DNA from: Methanobacteriota archaeon
Lineage (GTDB): Archaea; Thermoplasmatota; Thermoplasmata; UBA10834
Assembly: GCA_011391345.1 (NCBI GenBank)
Contig: JAABQR010000144.1
Location: 1-7,160, forward strand
Direction of reading: 5' to 3'
DNA: 7,160 bases
Positions 1-5,639 of this stretch are shown here, one piece after another (the stretch's first letter is position 1; the number at the start of each line of letters is the position of its first letter). A program made the position numbers and the translations under genes. The notes under the pieces are model-generated. The model searched no databases. It saw nothing but the letters and a program-made list of their open reading frames with translations, and was not told where the DNA came from.

Positions 1-1
1 G

Positions 2-766
2 TATCTCGCATTCAAGCGGCTCGGCGCGAAGCCCGAGAAGGTGCACCTGAAGCAGCTCACCGGCGTGGACGTGTCAGCTGACGAGAAGCGCTCGCTGTCA
101 GACTACCACATACTCGTGCTGCCTGGCGGGTTCTCATCAGGGGACTACGTGCGCGCGGGCGCCATCTTCGCCGCGCGCATGAAGAGCCGACTGTCGGGGG
201 ACCTGGTAGACTTCGTCAAGTCCGGGAAGCCCGTCCTGGGAATATGCAACGGGTTCCAGATACTCGTCGAGACTGGACTGCTCCCCGCGATGTCGGGCGT
301 CATGTCCGATGTGCCCGAGGCTGTACTGGGCACGAACGACTCAGGCAGGTTCGAGTGCAGGCCCACCCTTCTCAGGAAGGTCAACAGGGGCAGGTGCGTC
401 TTCACGACGAGGATACCGGACGACAAGATATCCCTCATACCGTCCGCGCACGCGGAGGGGAAGCTGATGTTCCCCATCGAGAAGCGCGACCGGATACTCA
501 AGGAACTCTCGGAGAACGACCAGGTCGTCTTCAAGTACGTCGATCCCGATGGGAAGCTAGCTGGATATCCATGGTGCCCGAACGGCGCCGCCGAGAACAT
601 CGCGGGCATATGTAACAGGGACGGGAACGTGTTCGGCCTGATGCCGCACCCGGAAAGGGTGTTCTTCAGGTTCACGCATCCCGACTGGACCAGGAGCCCG
701 GACGGGCCGGGCGACGGCAGGGCGGTCTTCGAGTCGGTGCTGGACTACGCGTCCAAGAAACTGTGA
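2..766 (+). CDS. purQ: Phosphoribosylformylglycinamidine synthase, glutaminase subunit PurQ (5' end outside window)
   Basis: PurQ is the glutamine amidotransferase subunit of FGAM synthase. It hydrolyses glutamine and passes ammonia to PurL, which converts FGAR to FGAM in purine synthesis in the cytosol. The class I amidotransferase signature is clear: an oxyanion-strand LPGGFSSGDY, the nucleophile elbow GICNGFQ with Cys at bases 245-247, and the His/Glu pair in MPHPER (His 647-649, Glu 653-655). The reading frame is open to the left edge and encodes YLAFKRLGAKPEKV before the GTG at 41, which matches the family's early region. The GTG at 41 is therefore internal, and perhaps 15-25 N-terminal residues lie outside. 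The visible 254 codons fit the longer PurQ form. The gene is intact to its TGA and converges on rbkR with six bases between the stops. purS or purL may lie upstream, but that is not visible. Confidence 0.95.
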   Translation, partial: YLAFKRLGAKPEKVHLKQLTGVDVSADEKRSLSDYHILVLPGGFSSGDYVRAGAIFAARMKSRLSGDLVDFVKSGKPVLGICNGFQILVETGLLPAMSGVMSDVPEAVLGTNDSGRFECRPTLLRKVNRGRCVFTTRIPDDKISLIPSAHAEGKLMFPIEKRDRILKELSENDQVVFKYVDPDGKLAGYPWCPNGAAENIAGICNRDGNVFGLMPHPERVFFRFTHPDWTRSPDGPGDGRAVFESVLDYASKKL

Positions 767-772
767 CGGCCC

Positions 773-1429
773 TCAGAGAGACACTATGAGCTCCACCTGG
801 TCGCTGTCCTTGAGCCCGAGCGAGCGCCTGAGATGGTACTTGCAGATGACCTCGATGATGTCTGAATGATGTGACCTCACTGGGATGACCACGGCGCACT
901 CCATGTTCCTGATGGTCGCGAGGAAGCACTTGACGTCGCCGAATGTCCTGCCCTCCTTCTCGAAGCCCTTGATCACTATGCCCTCGGACTTCCTCAGTAT
1001 GTCCATCTTGGACAGCTCATGCTGGTCTATCCTGAGGTTGAGCGTGCCCTCGTACGGCTTGAACCAGAGCTTCTTCTGGAACTGCTCGGTATAGACCTCC
1101 TGGTTGACGTAGTACTGTCCCTCCCCGAGGCCTGAAGTCACGGTCCCGAGTATGACCAGGTGGTCTTTCATCTCGAAGATGCGCTGGTAGTCGGAGTACT
1201 CCTTCCTGAGCAGGTCGAAGCCCTTGTCCGTAAGCTTGATGCGCTGTCTCCTCGCCCCCAGGTCCCTCTCGATCAGGCCCTCTCCGAGGAGTTCCAATAT
1301 CTTCTTCGAAGCCGATTGCTGGCTTATCTCGAGTACGTTCCCGAGCTCCCTGGACGATATCGCGATGTAATCATGGACGCCGCCCATTAGGGCGATGTGC
1401 TTCAAGGTGGCAATCTGCTTCTCATGCAT
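773..1429 (-). CDS. rbkR: Bifunctional HTH regulator / CTP-dependent riboflavin kinase (RbkR type)
   Basis: This 218-residue protein has two parts. Residues about 1-80 form a winged helix-turn-helix of MarR/ArsR-like build, with a probable recognition helix around ISQQSASKKILELL (35-48) and a basic wing GARRQRIKLTDKG (58-70). Residues about 88-218 form the archaeal riboflavin kinase fold: GTVTSGLGEGQYYV (95-108), then FKPYEGTLNLRI (123-134) with the Thr-Leu-Asn signature known to bind nucleotide and metal. Archaeal riboflavin kinases use CTP to make FMN. HTH-fused members (RbkR) are known to repress or activate riboflavin genes in response to the flavin state. The ATG at 1429 is preceded by a TATA box centred about 30 bases upstream and no Shine-Dalgarno sequence, so the mRNA is probably leaderless. 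No other riboflavin gene is in the window, so any regulon beyond the gene itself would be in trans. Confidence 0.92.
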   Translation of the reverse strand: MHEKQIATLKHIALMGGVHDYIAISSRELGNVLEISQQSASKKILELLGEGLIERDLGARRQRIKLTDKGFDLLRKEYSDYQRIFEMKDHLVILGTVTSGLGEGQYYVNQEVYTEQFQKKLWFKPYEGTLNLRIDQHELSKMDILRKSEGIVIKGFEKEGRTFGDVKCFLATIRNMECAVVIPVRSHHSDIIEVICKYHLRRSLGLKDSDQVELIVSL

Positions 1430-1455
1430 GGCGGAATTCGCATGACAGAGGGGCG

Positions 1456-1463
1456 ATAAATAG
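1456..1463 (-). promoter_or_regulatory. TATA box of rbkR (leaderless promoter)
   Basis: On the - strand this reads CTATTTAT, preceded by purine-rich GGAAAT, which could serve as the BRE. Its centre is about 30 bases from the rbkR ATG. With the usual archaeal TATA-to-start distance of about 25 bases, transcription would begin within a few bases of the ATG. No Shine-Dalgarno sequence lies in between, which agrees with a leaderless message. Confidence 0.6.
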
Positions 1464-1475
1464 ATTTCCAGAAAT
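1464..1475. repeat. Short inverted repeat at the BRE/TATA of rbkR, candidate operator
   Basis: ATTTC-CA-GAAAT is a perfect 5-bp dyad with a 2-base spacer directly abutting the rbkR TATA box. A protein bound here would cover the TFB/TBP site. RbkR proteins are known regulators of flavin genes, so autoregulation is a reasonable inference. A dyad this short can arise by chance in AT-rich promoter DNA. Confidence 0.35.
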
Positions 1476-1501
1476 TTGGTAGTAAACGGTTCCTTTGGTA
1501 G
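1475..1501. repeat. Direct repeat TTTGGTAG x2 upstream of the rbkR promoter
   Basis: TTTGGTAG occurs at 1475-1482 and again at 1494-1501, a 19-base period or roughly two helical turns, so both copies would face the same side of the DNA. The first copy abuts the inverted repeat at 1464-1475. The placement suits an upstream regulator or activator site, but function is unproven. Confidence 0.3.
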
Positions 1502-1518
1502 ATGTCCGAGAATCGACA

Positions 1519-1531
1519 GAGCCCTTGGCTC
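1519..1531. other. Hairpin overlapping the stop of the PIN-domain gene
   Basis: GAGCC-CTT-GGCTC is a perfect 5-bp stem with a 3-base loop spanning the TGA of the PIN gene. It could help end the rps6e-eif2g-PIN transcript. There is no T-tract immediately downstream on the - strand, so a classical archaeal U-run terminator is not supported. Confidence 0.25.
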
Positions 1532-1898
1532 AGTCCACCCCGTGCTCGCTGAGCTCGAGATACCTCTCGCTCCTGAGCCTCACGACGGGTATGTTCTCCG
1601 CCCTCAGGCGCCTTATGAGCCCGCGGTCGTTCGTGAGGACCGCAGCCGACATCCTCTTCGCAACGTCCAAGACCGCATCGTCCCCTCGCAGGTCCGTGTC
1701 CACGACCTCGTACTTCCTGGCGAGGGCGACCGCGCCCTTGCCGGCGGGATCCCTCGAGTTGGCCAGCTCGCCCAGGACAGAGCTCGGGACCACGACGGGC
1801 AGGTCACCGAAGAGTCGCTTGAGTTCCATGTCGATGTTCACGCTGAACTGAAAAGGCATCATCAGCCCGTTGGCGTCGAGAACCACGGCGGAGACCAC
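1530..1898 (-). CDS. PIN-domain ribonuclease-like protein next to aIF2-gamma
   Basis: A 122-residue single-domain PIN protein. The metal-binding acidic residues of the fold are in place: Asp8 in VVLDANGL, Glu44 in SSVLGELAN, Asp73/Asp74 in RGDDAVLDVA and Asp91 in LTNDRGLI. This supports a Mg/Mn-dependent RNase. It starts 12 bases after the aIF2-gamma stop. GTG at 1898 is the furthest upstream in-frame start, and a GAGGGG motif overlapping the previous stop lies 8 bases ahead of it. The ATG at 1906 is out of frame. The family resembles archaeal FCF1/VapC9-like PIN proteins, some of which sit beside aIF2-gamma in other euryarchaea. No antitoxin-like gene is adjacent, so a housekeeping role in rRNA or tRNA processing is more likely than a toxin role. 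The substrate is unknown. Confidence 0.85.
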   Translation of the reverse strand: MVSAVVLDANGLMMPFQFSVNIDMELKRLFGDLPVVVPSSVLGELANSRDPAGKGAVALARKYEVVDTDLRGDDAVLDVAKRMSAAVLTNDRGLIRRLRAENIPVVRLRSERYLELSEHGVD

Positions 1899-1910
1899 GA
1901 GGGCATCCCC

Positions 1911-3143
1911 TCACTTCACGGTCCCGTAACCGATCAGGCGCCACTTGCTCGTGATGCGCCTGGACATGGCTATCCTCTGGCCCTTCTCGGCGCATACGGG
2001 TATCTTGAGCGCAATCTCGGCCGAGTCCGCACGGCCGCTCGTCACGACTCCCACGGTCGTCGCTGTGCCGACGCTCAGCATGAGCGGCTCGTTGGTCTTC
2101 AGATTGTCCACGGCCAGGTCCGTAGCAACCCCGACCACACGCTTCATCAGGGTGGTCTCGACGGTCAGGGAATACTGCACGGGTGGCAGACTGCCAGGGG
2201 CTCCGGCGATCCTGCCCACAAGGGAATCGGATTTGGTGAGGACCGGGTCGAGGCCGGTGCCGATGGCGACCAGGCCGCCTGGCCCCGCCTCTTCCAGCTT
2301 CAGCCCGCCCGCGAACAGCGAGCGGACCTGCGTGACGATGGGCTCCCATGTCACGCCTTTGCTCGTCTCGACCTTACGGCCTGGCCGCACCTCGACCTCG
2401 TCACCGATGCTGAGCCTGCCTTGCGTGAGCGAGCCTCCCAGGACGCCGCCCTTCAGCTTGTCGATCTTGGTGCCTGGGGGGTTGACATCGAACGACCGCG
2501 CGACATACATCCTCGCCGGGCGGGACTTGTCCCACTTGGGCGTAGGGATGGCCTGCTCGATCGTGCGTATGAGAGTATCTATGTTGACATCGTGGTGAGC
2601 GGATATCGGAATGATCGGGGCCTTCTCGGCGACAGTACCCTTCACGAACTCCCTGATCTCGTTGAAGTTCGCCCGCGCCTCCTCTGGGGAGACCAGGTCG
2701 ATCTTGTTCTGGACGACGATTATCCTGTCCACGCCTATGATCGAGAGAGCCATCAGGTGTTCCCTCGTCTGCGGCTGTGGGCATGGCTCGTTCGCCGCGA
2801 CCAGAAGGAGAGCTCCGTTCATGATGGCCGCGCCGGACAGCATCGTGGCCATGAGAGTCTCGTGGCCAGGGGCGTCGACGAATGACACTGACCTGAGCAG
2901 ATCGCATTCACCCTTGCACGCGGGACATGTGGACTGGTTGGTGTAACACTCTGGCTCGTCGCATTTCCTGCACTTGTAGAAAGCGACATCCGCATATCCG
3001 AGCCTGATCGAGATGCCCCTCTTGACCTCCTCGGAATGGCGGTCGGTCATCTCACCCGTCAGGGCCTTAGTCAGCATGGTCTTGCCGTGGTCAACATGGC
3101 CGATCATGCCGATGTTGGTCTCTGGTTGGGTGGGGACATTCAT
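1911..3143 (-). CDS. eif2g: Translation initiation factor aIF2 subunit gamma
   Basis: This is the GTPase core of the aIF2 trimer, which carries methionyl initiator tRNA to the small ribosomal subunit. At 410 residues it has the usual length. The G domain shows the P-loop GHVDHGKT (15-22), a zinc knuckle with CxxC pairs at Cys58/Cys61 and Cys73/Cys76, DAPGHE (90-95), NKID (145-148) and a PISAHHDVNID segment. Two beta-barrel domains follow from about residue 210 and end in a typical WRLIGYGTVK. The zinc knuckle separates it from EF-Tu/aEF1A and marks it as eIF2-gamma. The residue after the P-loop Thr is Met (GKTM), where Thr or Ser is common; this need not affect nucleotide binding. Its ATG overlaps the rps6e stop in TAATG, which implies translational coupling, and the PIN gene follows in the same transcript. 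Confidence 0.97.
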   Translation of the reverse strand: MNVPTQPETNIGMIGHVDHGKTMLTKALTGEMTDRHSEEVKRGISIRLGYADVAFYKCRKCDEPECYTNQSTCPACKGECDLLRSVSFVDAPGHETLMATMLSGAAIMNGALLLVAANEPCPQPQTREHLMALSIIGVDRIIVVQNKIDLVSPEEARANFNEIREFVKGTVAEKAPIIPISAHHDVNIDTLIRTIEQAIPTPKWDKSRPARMYVARSFDVNPPGTKIDKLKGGVLGGSLTQGRLSIGDEVEVRPGRKVETSKGVTWEPIVTQVRSLFAGGLKLEEAGPGGLVAIGTGLDPVLTKSDSLVGRIAGAPGSLPPVQYSLTVETTLMKRVVGVATDLAVDNLKTNEPLMLSVGTATTVGVVTSGRADSAEIALKIPVCAEKGQRIAMSRRITSKWRLIGYGTVK

Positions 3144-3538
3144 TATTCTTTCTTCTCCTCTTTCTTGATGAGCTCTGCTACGGGCTTCAGTCCGTGCGCC
3201 GTGATCTTGAGGTTGACCTGCAGGGTGTCGGGCGCGACCGTGTTGCCGCGCATGGTCTTCTTCTTCCTGAGGCCCCCCTTCTCCGGTTTGAAGCCTGTGC
3301 TCTTCGAGACGAGGAGCTTCTTCCTCCTCGGGCCAGGAAGGTCCTTCCTCATCGGGAAGCCGTCCTTGTCACTGCCGCCTGTTATCTGCAGCTTGTACCC
3401 AGGGAGCCCTACGAATATGCCGTCGATGACATCGCCTATCTTCTTGCCTATCAGCGAGTTAGCGTGATGTCCCGCGACAGGTGCCTGATACGACTTGCCA
3501 TCCTTCGGGTCGTTTATGACGGCTTTGAAATCTGCCAA
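3143..3538 (-). CDS. rps6e: Small-subunit ribosomal protein S6e
   Basis: S6e is a small-subunit protein shared by archaea and eukaryotes. The sequence ADFKAVINDPKDGKSYQAPV, then GKKIGDVIDG, LPGYKLQITGGSDKDGFPMR and RRKKLLVSKSTGFKPEKGGLRKKKTMRGN are all diagnostic. The frame can be extended to a GTG at 3547, but I prefer TTG at 3538. It gives MADFKAVINDP, matching the family's usual beginning, and has GGAG 8 bases upstream (3547-3550), whereas the GTG has no ribosome-binding site. The product is then 131 residues, normal for archaeal S6e, ending in a Lys/Glu-rich tail KKEEKKE. A TATA box lies at 3581-3587. It is the first gene of rps6e-eif2g-PIN and overlaps eif2g by one base. Confidence 0.95.
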   Translation of the reverse strand: MADFKAVINDPKDGKSYQAPVAGHHANSLIGKKIGDVIDGIFVGLPGYKLQITGGSDKDGFPMRKDLPGPRRKKLLVSKSTGFKPEKGGLRKKKTMRGNTVAPDTLQVNLKITAHGLKPVAELIKKEEKKE

Positions 3539-3546
3539 GCAATCCA

Positions 3547-3550
3547 CTCC
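3547..3550 (-). promoter_or_regulatory. Shine-Dalgarno sequence that decides the rps6e start
   Basis: On the - strand this reads GGAG within GGAGTGG, with an 8-base spacer to the TTG at 3538. It overlaps the alternative GTG codon at 3547-3545, which makes that codon an unlikely start. Confidence 0.6.
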
Positions 3551-3580
3551 GGTGCGCAGGACGCCCTAATGCGCAAGGAG

Positions 3581-3587
3581 TTATAAG
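3581..3587 (-). promoter_or_regulatory. TATA box of the rps6e-eif2g-PIN operon
   Basis: On the - strand this reads CTTATAA preceded by CGAAACC as a possible BRE. Transcription would start near 3558 and leave a leader of about 20 bases with room for the Shine-Dalgarno sequence at 3547-3550. The core TTATAA is a palindrome, so it could in principle also drive + strand transcription into the gap. Confidence 0.6.
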
Positions 3588-3642
3588 GGTTTCGGAGATG
3601 GTCCGACACACTGGTACGTCCTCGAACGGTGCCGAGACCTGT

Positions 3643-3669
3643 TGTCGCAGCGACATGGTCATGGGACCA
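3643..3669. other. Two abutting hairpins in the rps6e-infB gap
   Basis: TGTCG-CAG-CGACA (3643-3655) is followed with no gap by TGGTC-ATGG-GACCA (3656-3669). Both are perfect 5-bp stems. They lie in the 239-base gap 3548-3786, which contains no convincing full gene. They could belong to a small structured RNA or to a regulator site, or be chance in GC-rich DNA. Confidence 0.25.
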
Positions 3670-3694
3670 CCTGATGGCGTAACGAGGCATGGAT

Positions 3695-3871
3695 ATGAGG
3701 ATGGTCACCAGGGAGGAGCTGAAGGCGATGATGGGCCGGGGCGACCTCAAGGATTGGAGTGCGCTAGATACGCCACTGAGCGCTGATCATCTTCCCCAGA
3801 AGGGTTTCTCCTTGCGCTTGATCTCCGCCACCTGCTCTAGTACCTCGCGCTCGTCGATCGTGAGTTTGTAA
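3695..3871 (+). pseudogene. Possible truncated gene start (rhodanese-like N-terminus), or a short ORF
   Basis: The + strand frame starts ATG at 3695 with GAGG seven bases upstream (3684-3687) and encodes MRMVTREELKAMMGRGD. This opening resembles the N-terminus of small rhodanese-like proteins (TREELKAxxDRGD). After about residue 17 the likeness fades, and from 3787 the frame runs antisense through the 3' end of infB to a TAA at 3869-3871. The rhodanese active-site Cys loop is absent. The simplest reading is the 5' remnant of a gene whose body has been lost where infB now ends. It could also be chance or a very small expressed protein. The resemblance is judged by eye only. Confidence 0.22.
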
Positions 3872-5541
3872 TTCGATAGCTCGCGCGCGTGGCTTTCAGG
3901 CATGTCCACCAGGAGGATGTCCTCGACATCTATCTGCCTCCCGACGGTGGCATCGTCTATCGCGATGGCGACCTCGCTCCCAGCGATTGCCTCAGTCTGC
4001 GTGTTCTCGCCGCTCCTGATGCTCTTTATCCTGCCCACCTGGTGACCGTCCAGACGCATGAGCATCTGGCCTGGGCGCACCCTTCCAGCGAGTATGCGCA
4101 CGCCCACTATGGCGGGTTTGCTGGCCCTGAACACATGGTCCCTGAGGATCTTGATTTTGCCCGGGAACACGGTCTCGAGCCTCTTCTCCGCCTCGACCTC
4201 GCGCTTCTTGACCTCGCACCAGGCCTTGTACTCGTCCAGGAGGCGGTAGATGACCTGGTTGCTGAACATCGTGACGCCAGTGGATGCGAGCTCCGCCTCG
4301 ACATCGGGATTGGCGCCAGCGTTGAATGAGAATATGACCCTGTGGAGCGGGTTCTCGAAGTTGGACGCCTCCATGACGTCCTTGCGCGTGACCTTCCCTA
4401 TGCCTATCTTCCTGATGGGCAGCTCCGCGCTCTTTGCCTCGAACACCAGTGCCTCAAGCGAACCGATCGCGTCTCCGCGCACGACGATGCCCTCGTCCGC
4501 GAGTTCCACCTTGAGCTCGCTCTCCTTCCGGACCTCCTCCCGGATGATGTCGACGTCCTCGTTCGCCACCCTGAGGATGCCTCCGGCCATCGCATTCTCC
4601 AAATCCTGCGCCACGAGCCTTATGCCCGCAGCGGCGGACACGGTCTTGACCGTGTCAAAGCGCTGCGTCGGGTCCCTGATCTCGTCGAGGGGTCGTGGCC
4701 TGAGCAATGCGCGGACCTTGGTCTGGATGGGATCGCCCTTCGTAGACGACACAAGTATCTGATCGCCCACGCTCAGCGTGCCCTTGTAGACGATCGTATC
4801 GATGACCGTGCCAATGCCCTTCTCCTCCTTGACCTCGAGGACGGTGCCCTCGGCCGGACAATCCTCAGTCTTGAGCTCGGTTTCCAGGAACTTCTGTGCG
4901 AGCCCAACGAGCATCACGAGCAGGTCCGGAAGACCTTCGCCGAACTTCCCGCTCACTGGCACGATGGCTATGGACTTCGTGAAATCGGATATCTTGTCGA
5001 ACCTGTCCGCGCTGAATCCTGTCCTGTCGAACACGGCGCCGGCGATGGCGTATATCCGTTCGTCGAGCTCGGCGACGACCCTGGGGTCCTGCGCCTCGAG
5101 GGACTTCGCGATGATGGAGCCCTCGTGCGCACGCCAGCCCATGAGCCGGTCGACCTTGTTCGCGGCTATGACGAACGGTGTCCTGAACTTGCGGAGGATG
5201 TTGATGGACTCGATCGTCTGAGGTTTCATCCCCTCGTTGATGTCGATAACGAGCACCGCGAGGTCCGCGAGCGCGCCGCCCCTGGTCCTCAGTGTCGCGA
5301 AGGAGTAGTGTCCGGGCGTGTCGATGAAGAGAAGGCCTGGCACCAGGAACTTCCTGTCGCCTATCAGCGGCCTGCACAGCTCATATATCGTCTCGATGGG
5401 GACGTCCGTGGCGCCTATGTGCTGCGTGATCCCGCCGGCCTCGCGGGAGACGACCTTGGTCCCCCTGATCTTGTCCAGGATCGTGGACTTGCCATGGTCG
5501 ACATGGCCCATGACGGAGACTATCGGTTGCCGGATCGCCAC
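3787..5541 (-). CDS. infB: Translation initiation factor aIF5B (IF2-like GTPase)
   Basis: aIF5B is the ribosome-dependent GTPase that promotes subunit joining after initiator tRNA is placed. It has 584 residues, normal for archaea, and no intein. The G domain (1 to about 225) shows GHVDHGKS (12-19), the switch 1 GGITQHIGAT (36-45), DTPGH (74-78) and NKVD (128-131), then the family-typical GWRAHE and FSADRFDKISDFT. The barrel domain II starts near 230 (EGTVLEVKEEKGIGTVID). Domain III, a long charged helix (YKAWCEVKKREVEAEKRLE) and the C-terminal barrel follow. Two small oddities: DTPGH is followed by YSF where archaeal homologues usually have EAF, and the G5 motif reads SGK rather than SAK. 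The GTG start gives VAIRQPIVSVMGHVDHGK, as expected for the family. A TATA box centred 25 bases upstream and no Shine-Dalgarno sequence imply a leaderless mRNA separate from ndk. Confidence 0.97.
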   Translation of the reverse strand: MAIRQPIVSVMGHVDHGKSTILDKIRGTKVVSREAGGITQHIGATDVPIETIYELCRPLIGDRKFLVPGLLFIDTPGHYSFATLRTRGGALADLAVLVIDINEGMKPQTIESINILRKFRTPFVIAANKVDRLMGWRAHEGSIIAKSLEAQDPRVVAELDERIYAIAGAVFDRTGFSADRFDKISDFTKSIAIVPVSGKFGEGLPDLLVMLVGLAQKFLETELKTEDCPAEGTVLEVKEEKGIGTVIDTIVYKGTLSVGDQILVSSTKGDPIQTKVRALLRPRPLDEIRDPTQRFDTVKTVSAAAGIRLVAQDLENAMAGGILRVANEDVDIIREEVRKESELKVELADEGIVVRGDAIGSLEALVFEAKSAELPIRKIGIGKVTRKDVMEASNFENPLHRVIFSFNAGANPDVEAELASTGVTMFSNQVIYRLLDEYKAWCEVKKREVEAEKRLETVFPGKIKILRDHVFRASKPAIVGVRILAGRVRPGQMLMRLDGHQVGRIKSIRSGENTQTEAIAGSEVAIAIDDATVGRQIDVEDILLVDMPESHARELSNYKLTIDEREVLEQVAEIKRKEKPFWGR

Positions 5542-5561
5542 GGACTCGCAAGAACCCCGGA

Positions 5562-5570
5562 CAATATATC
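5562..5570 (-). promoter_or_regulatory. TATA box of infB (leaderless promoter)
   Basis: On the - strand this reads GATATATTG, preceded by AAGTT. Its centre is about 25 bases from the GTG at 5541, so the predicted transcription start coincides with the start codon. There is no Shine-Dalgarno sequence at a useful distance. This supports both the GTG start and independent transcription of infB. Confidence 0.65.
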
Positions 5571-5603
5571 AACTTATGCCGGACTGCGCTGGACGAGTAG
5601 CCA

Positions 5604-5621
5604 TTGAGATAGAAATCTCAA
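5604..5621. repeat. Perfect 7-bp inverted repeat between ndk and infB
   Basis: TTGAGAT-AGAA-ATCTCAA is a perfect dyad with a 4-base loop. Flanking CCA/TGG extends it with a 2-base bulge. It begins 19 bases past the ndk stop and ends more than 30 bases before the infB TATA box. It may be the end signal of the rpl7ae-ndk transcript or an operator for infB. It lacks a following T-run, so termination is not assured. Confidence 0.4.
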
Positions 5622-5639
5622 AGTGGTTTGGGATGGGTT

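Noticed and set aside
145..675. A 176-codon - strand frame inside purQ
   Set aside because: PurQ on the + strand carries all catalytic motifs; the opposite frame shows only low-information composition.
1519..1531. A strong intrinsic terminator after the PIN gene
   Set aside because: The stem is only 5 bp, overlaps the stop codon and has no T-tract after it, so it is listed only as a weak hairpin.
1530..1898. A VapBC toxin-antitoxin module
   Set aside because: Only the PIN protein is present; the neighbours are aIF2-gamma and rbkR, with no small DNA-binding antitoxin gene on either side.
1476..2885. A 469-codon open frame on the + strand opposite the PIN and aIF2-gamma genes
   Set aside because: It is antisense to two clear genes, its translation is rich in Arg, His, Asp and Gly with no recognisable domain, and GC-rich coding DNA commonly leaves the complementary frame open.
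3600..3686. A tRNA in the rps6e-infB gap, suggested by a GTTCGAGG-like T-loop on the - strand
   Set aside because: The bases flanking the loop do not form a 5-bp T-stem and no acceptor or anticodon arms can be built around it.
3727..3786. A box C/D guide RNA, suggested by ATGATGG followed by CTGA copies
   Set aside because: Box C is imperfect, there is no terminal stem, and no clear internal C'/D' pair; such short motifs are frequent by chance.
4342..5607. A 421-codon open frame on the + strand opposite infB
   Set aside because: It mirrors aIF5B codons throughout, has no family resemblance or convincing ribosome-binding site, and runs through the infB promoter.
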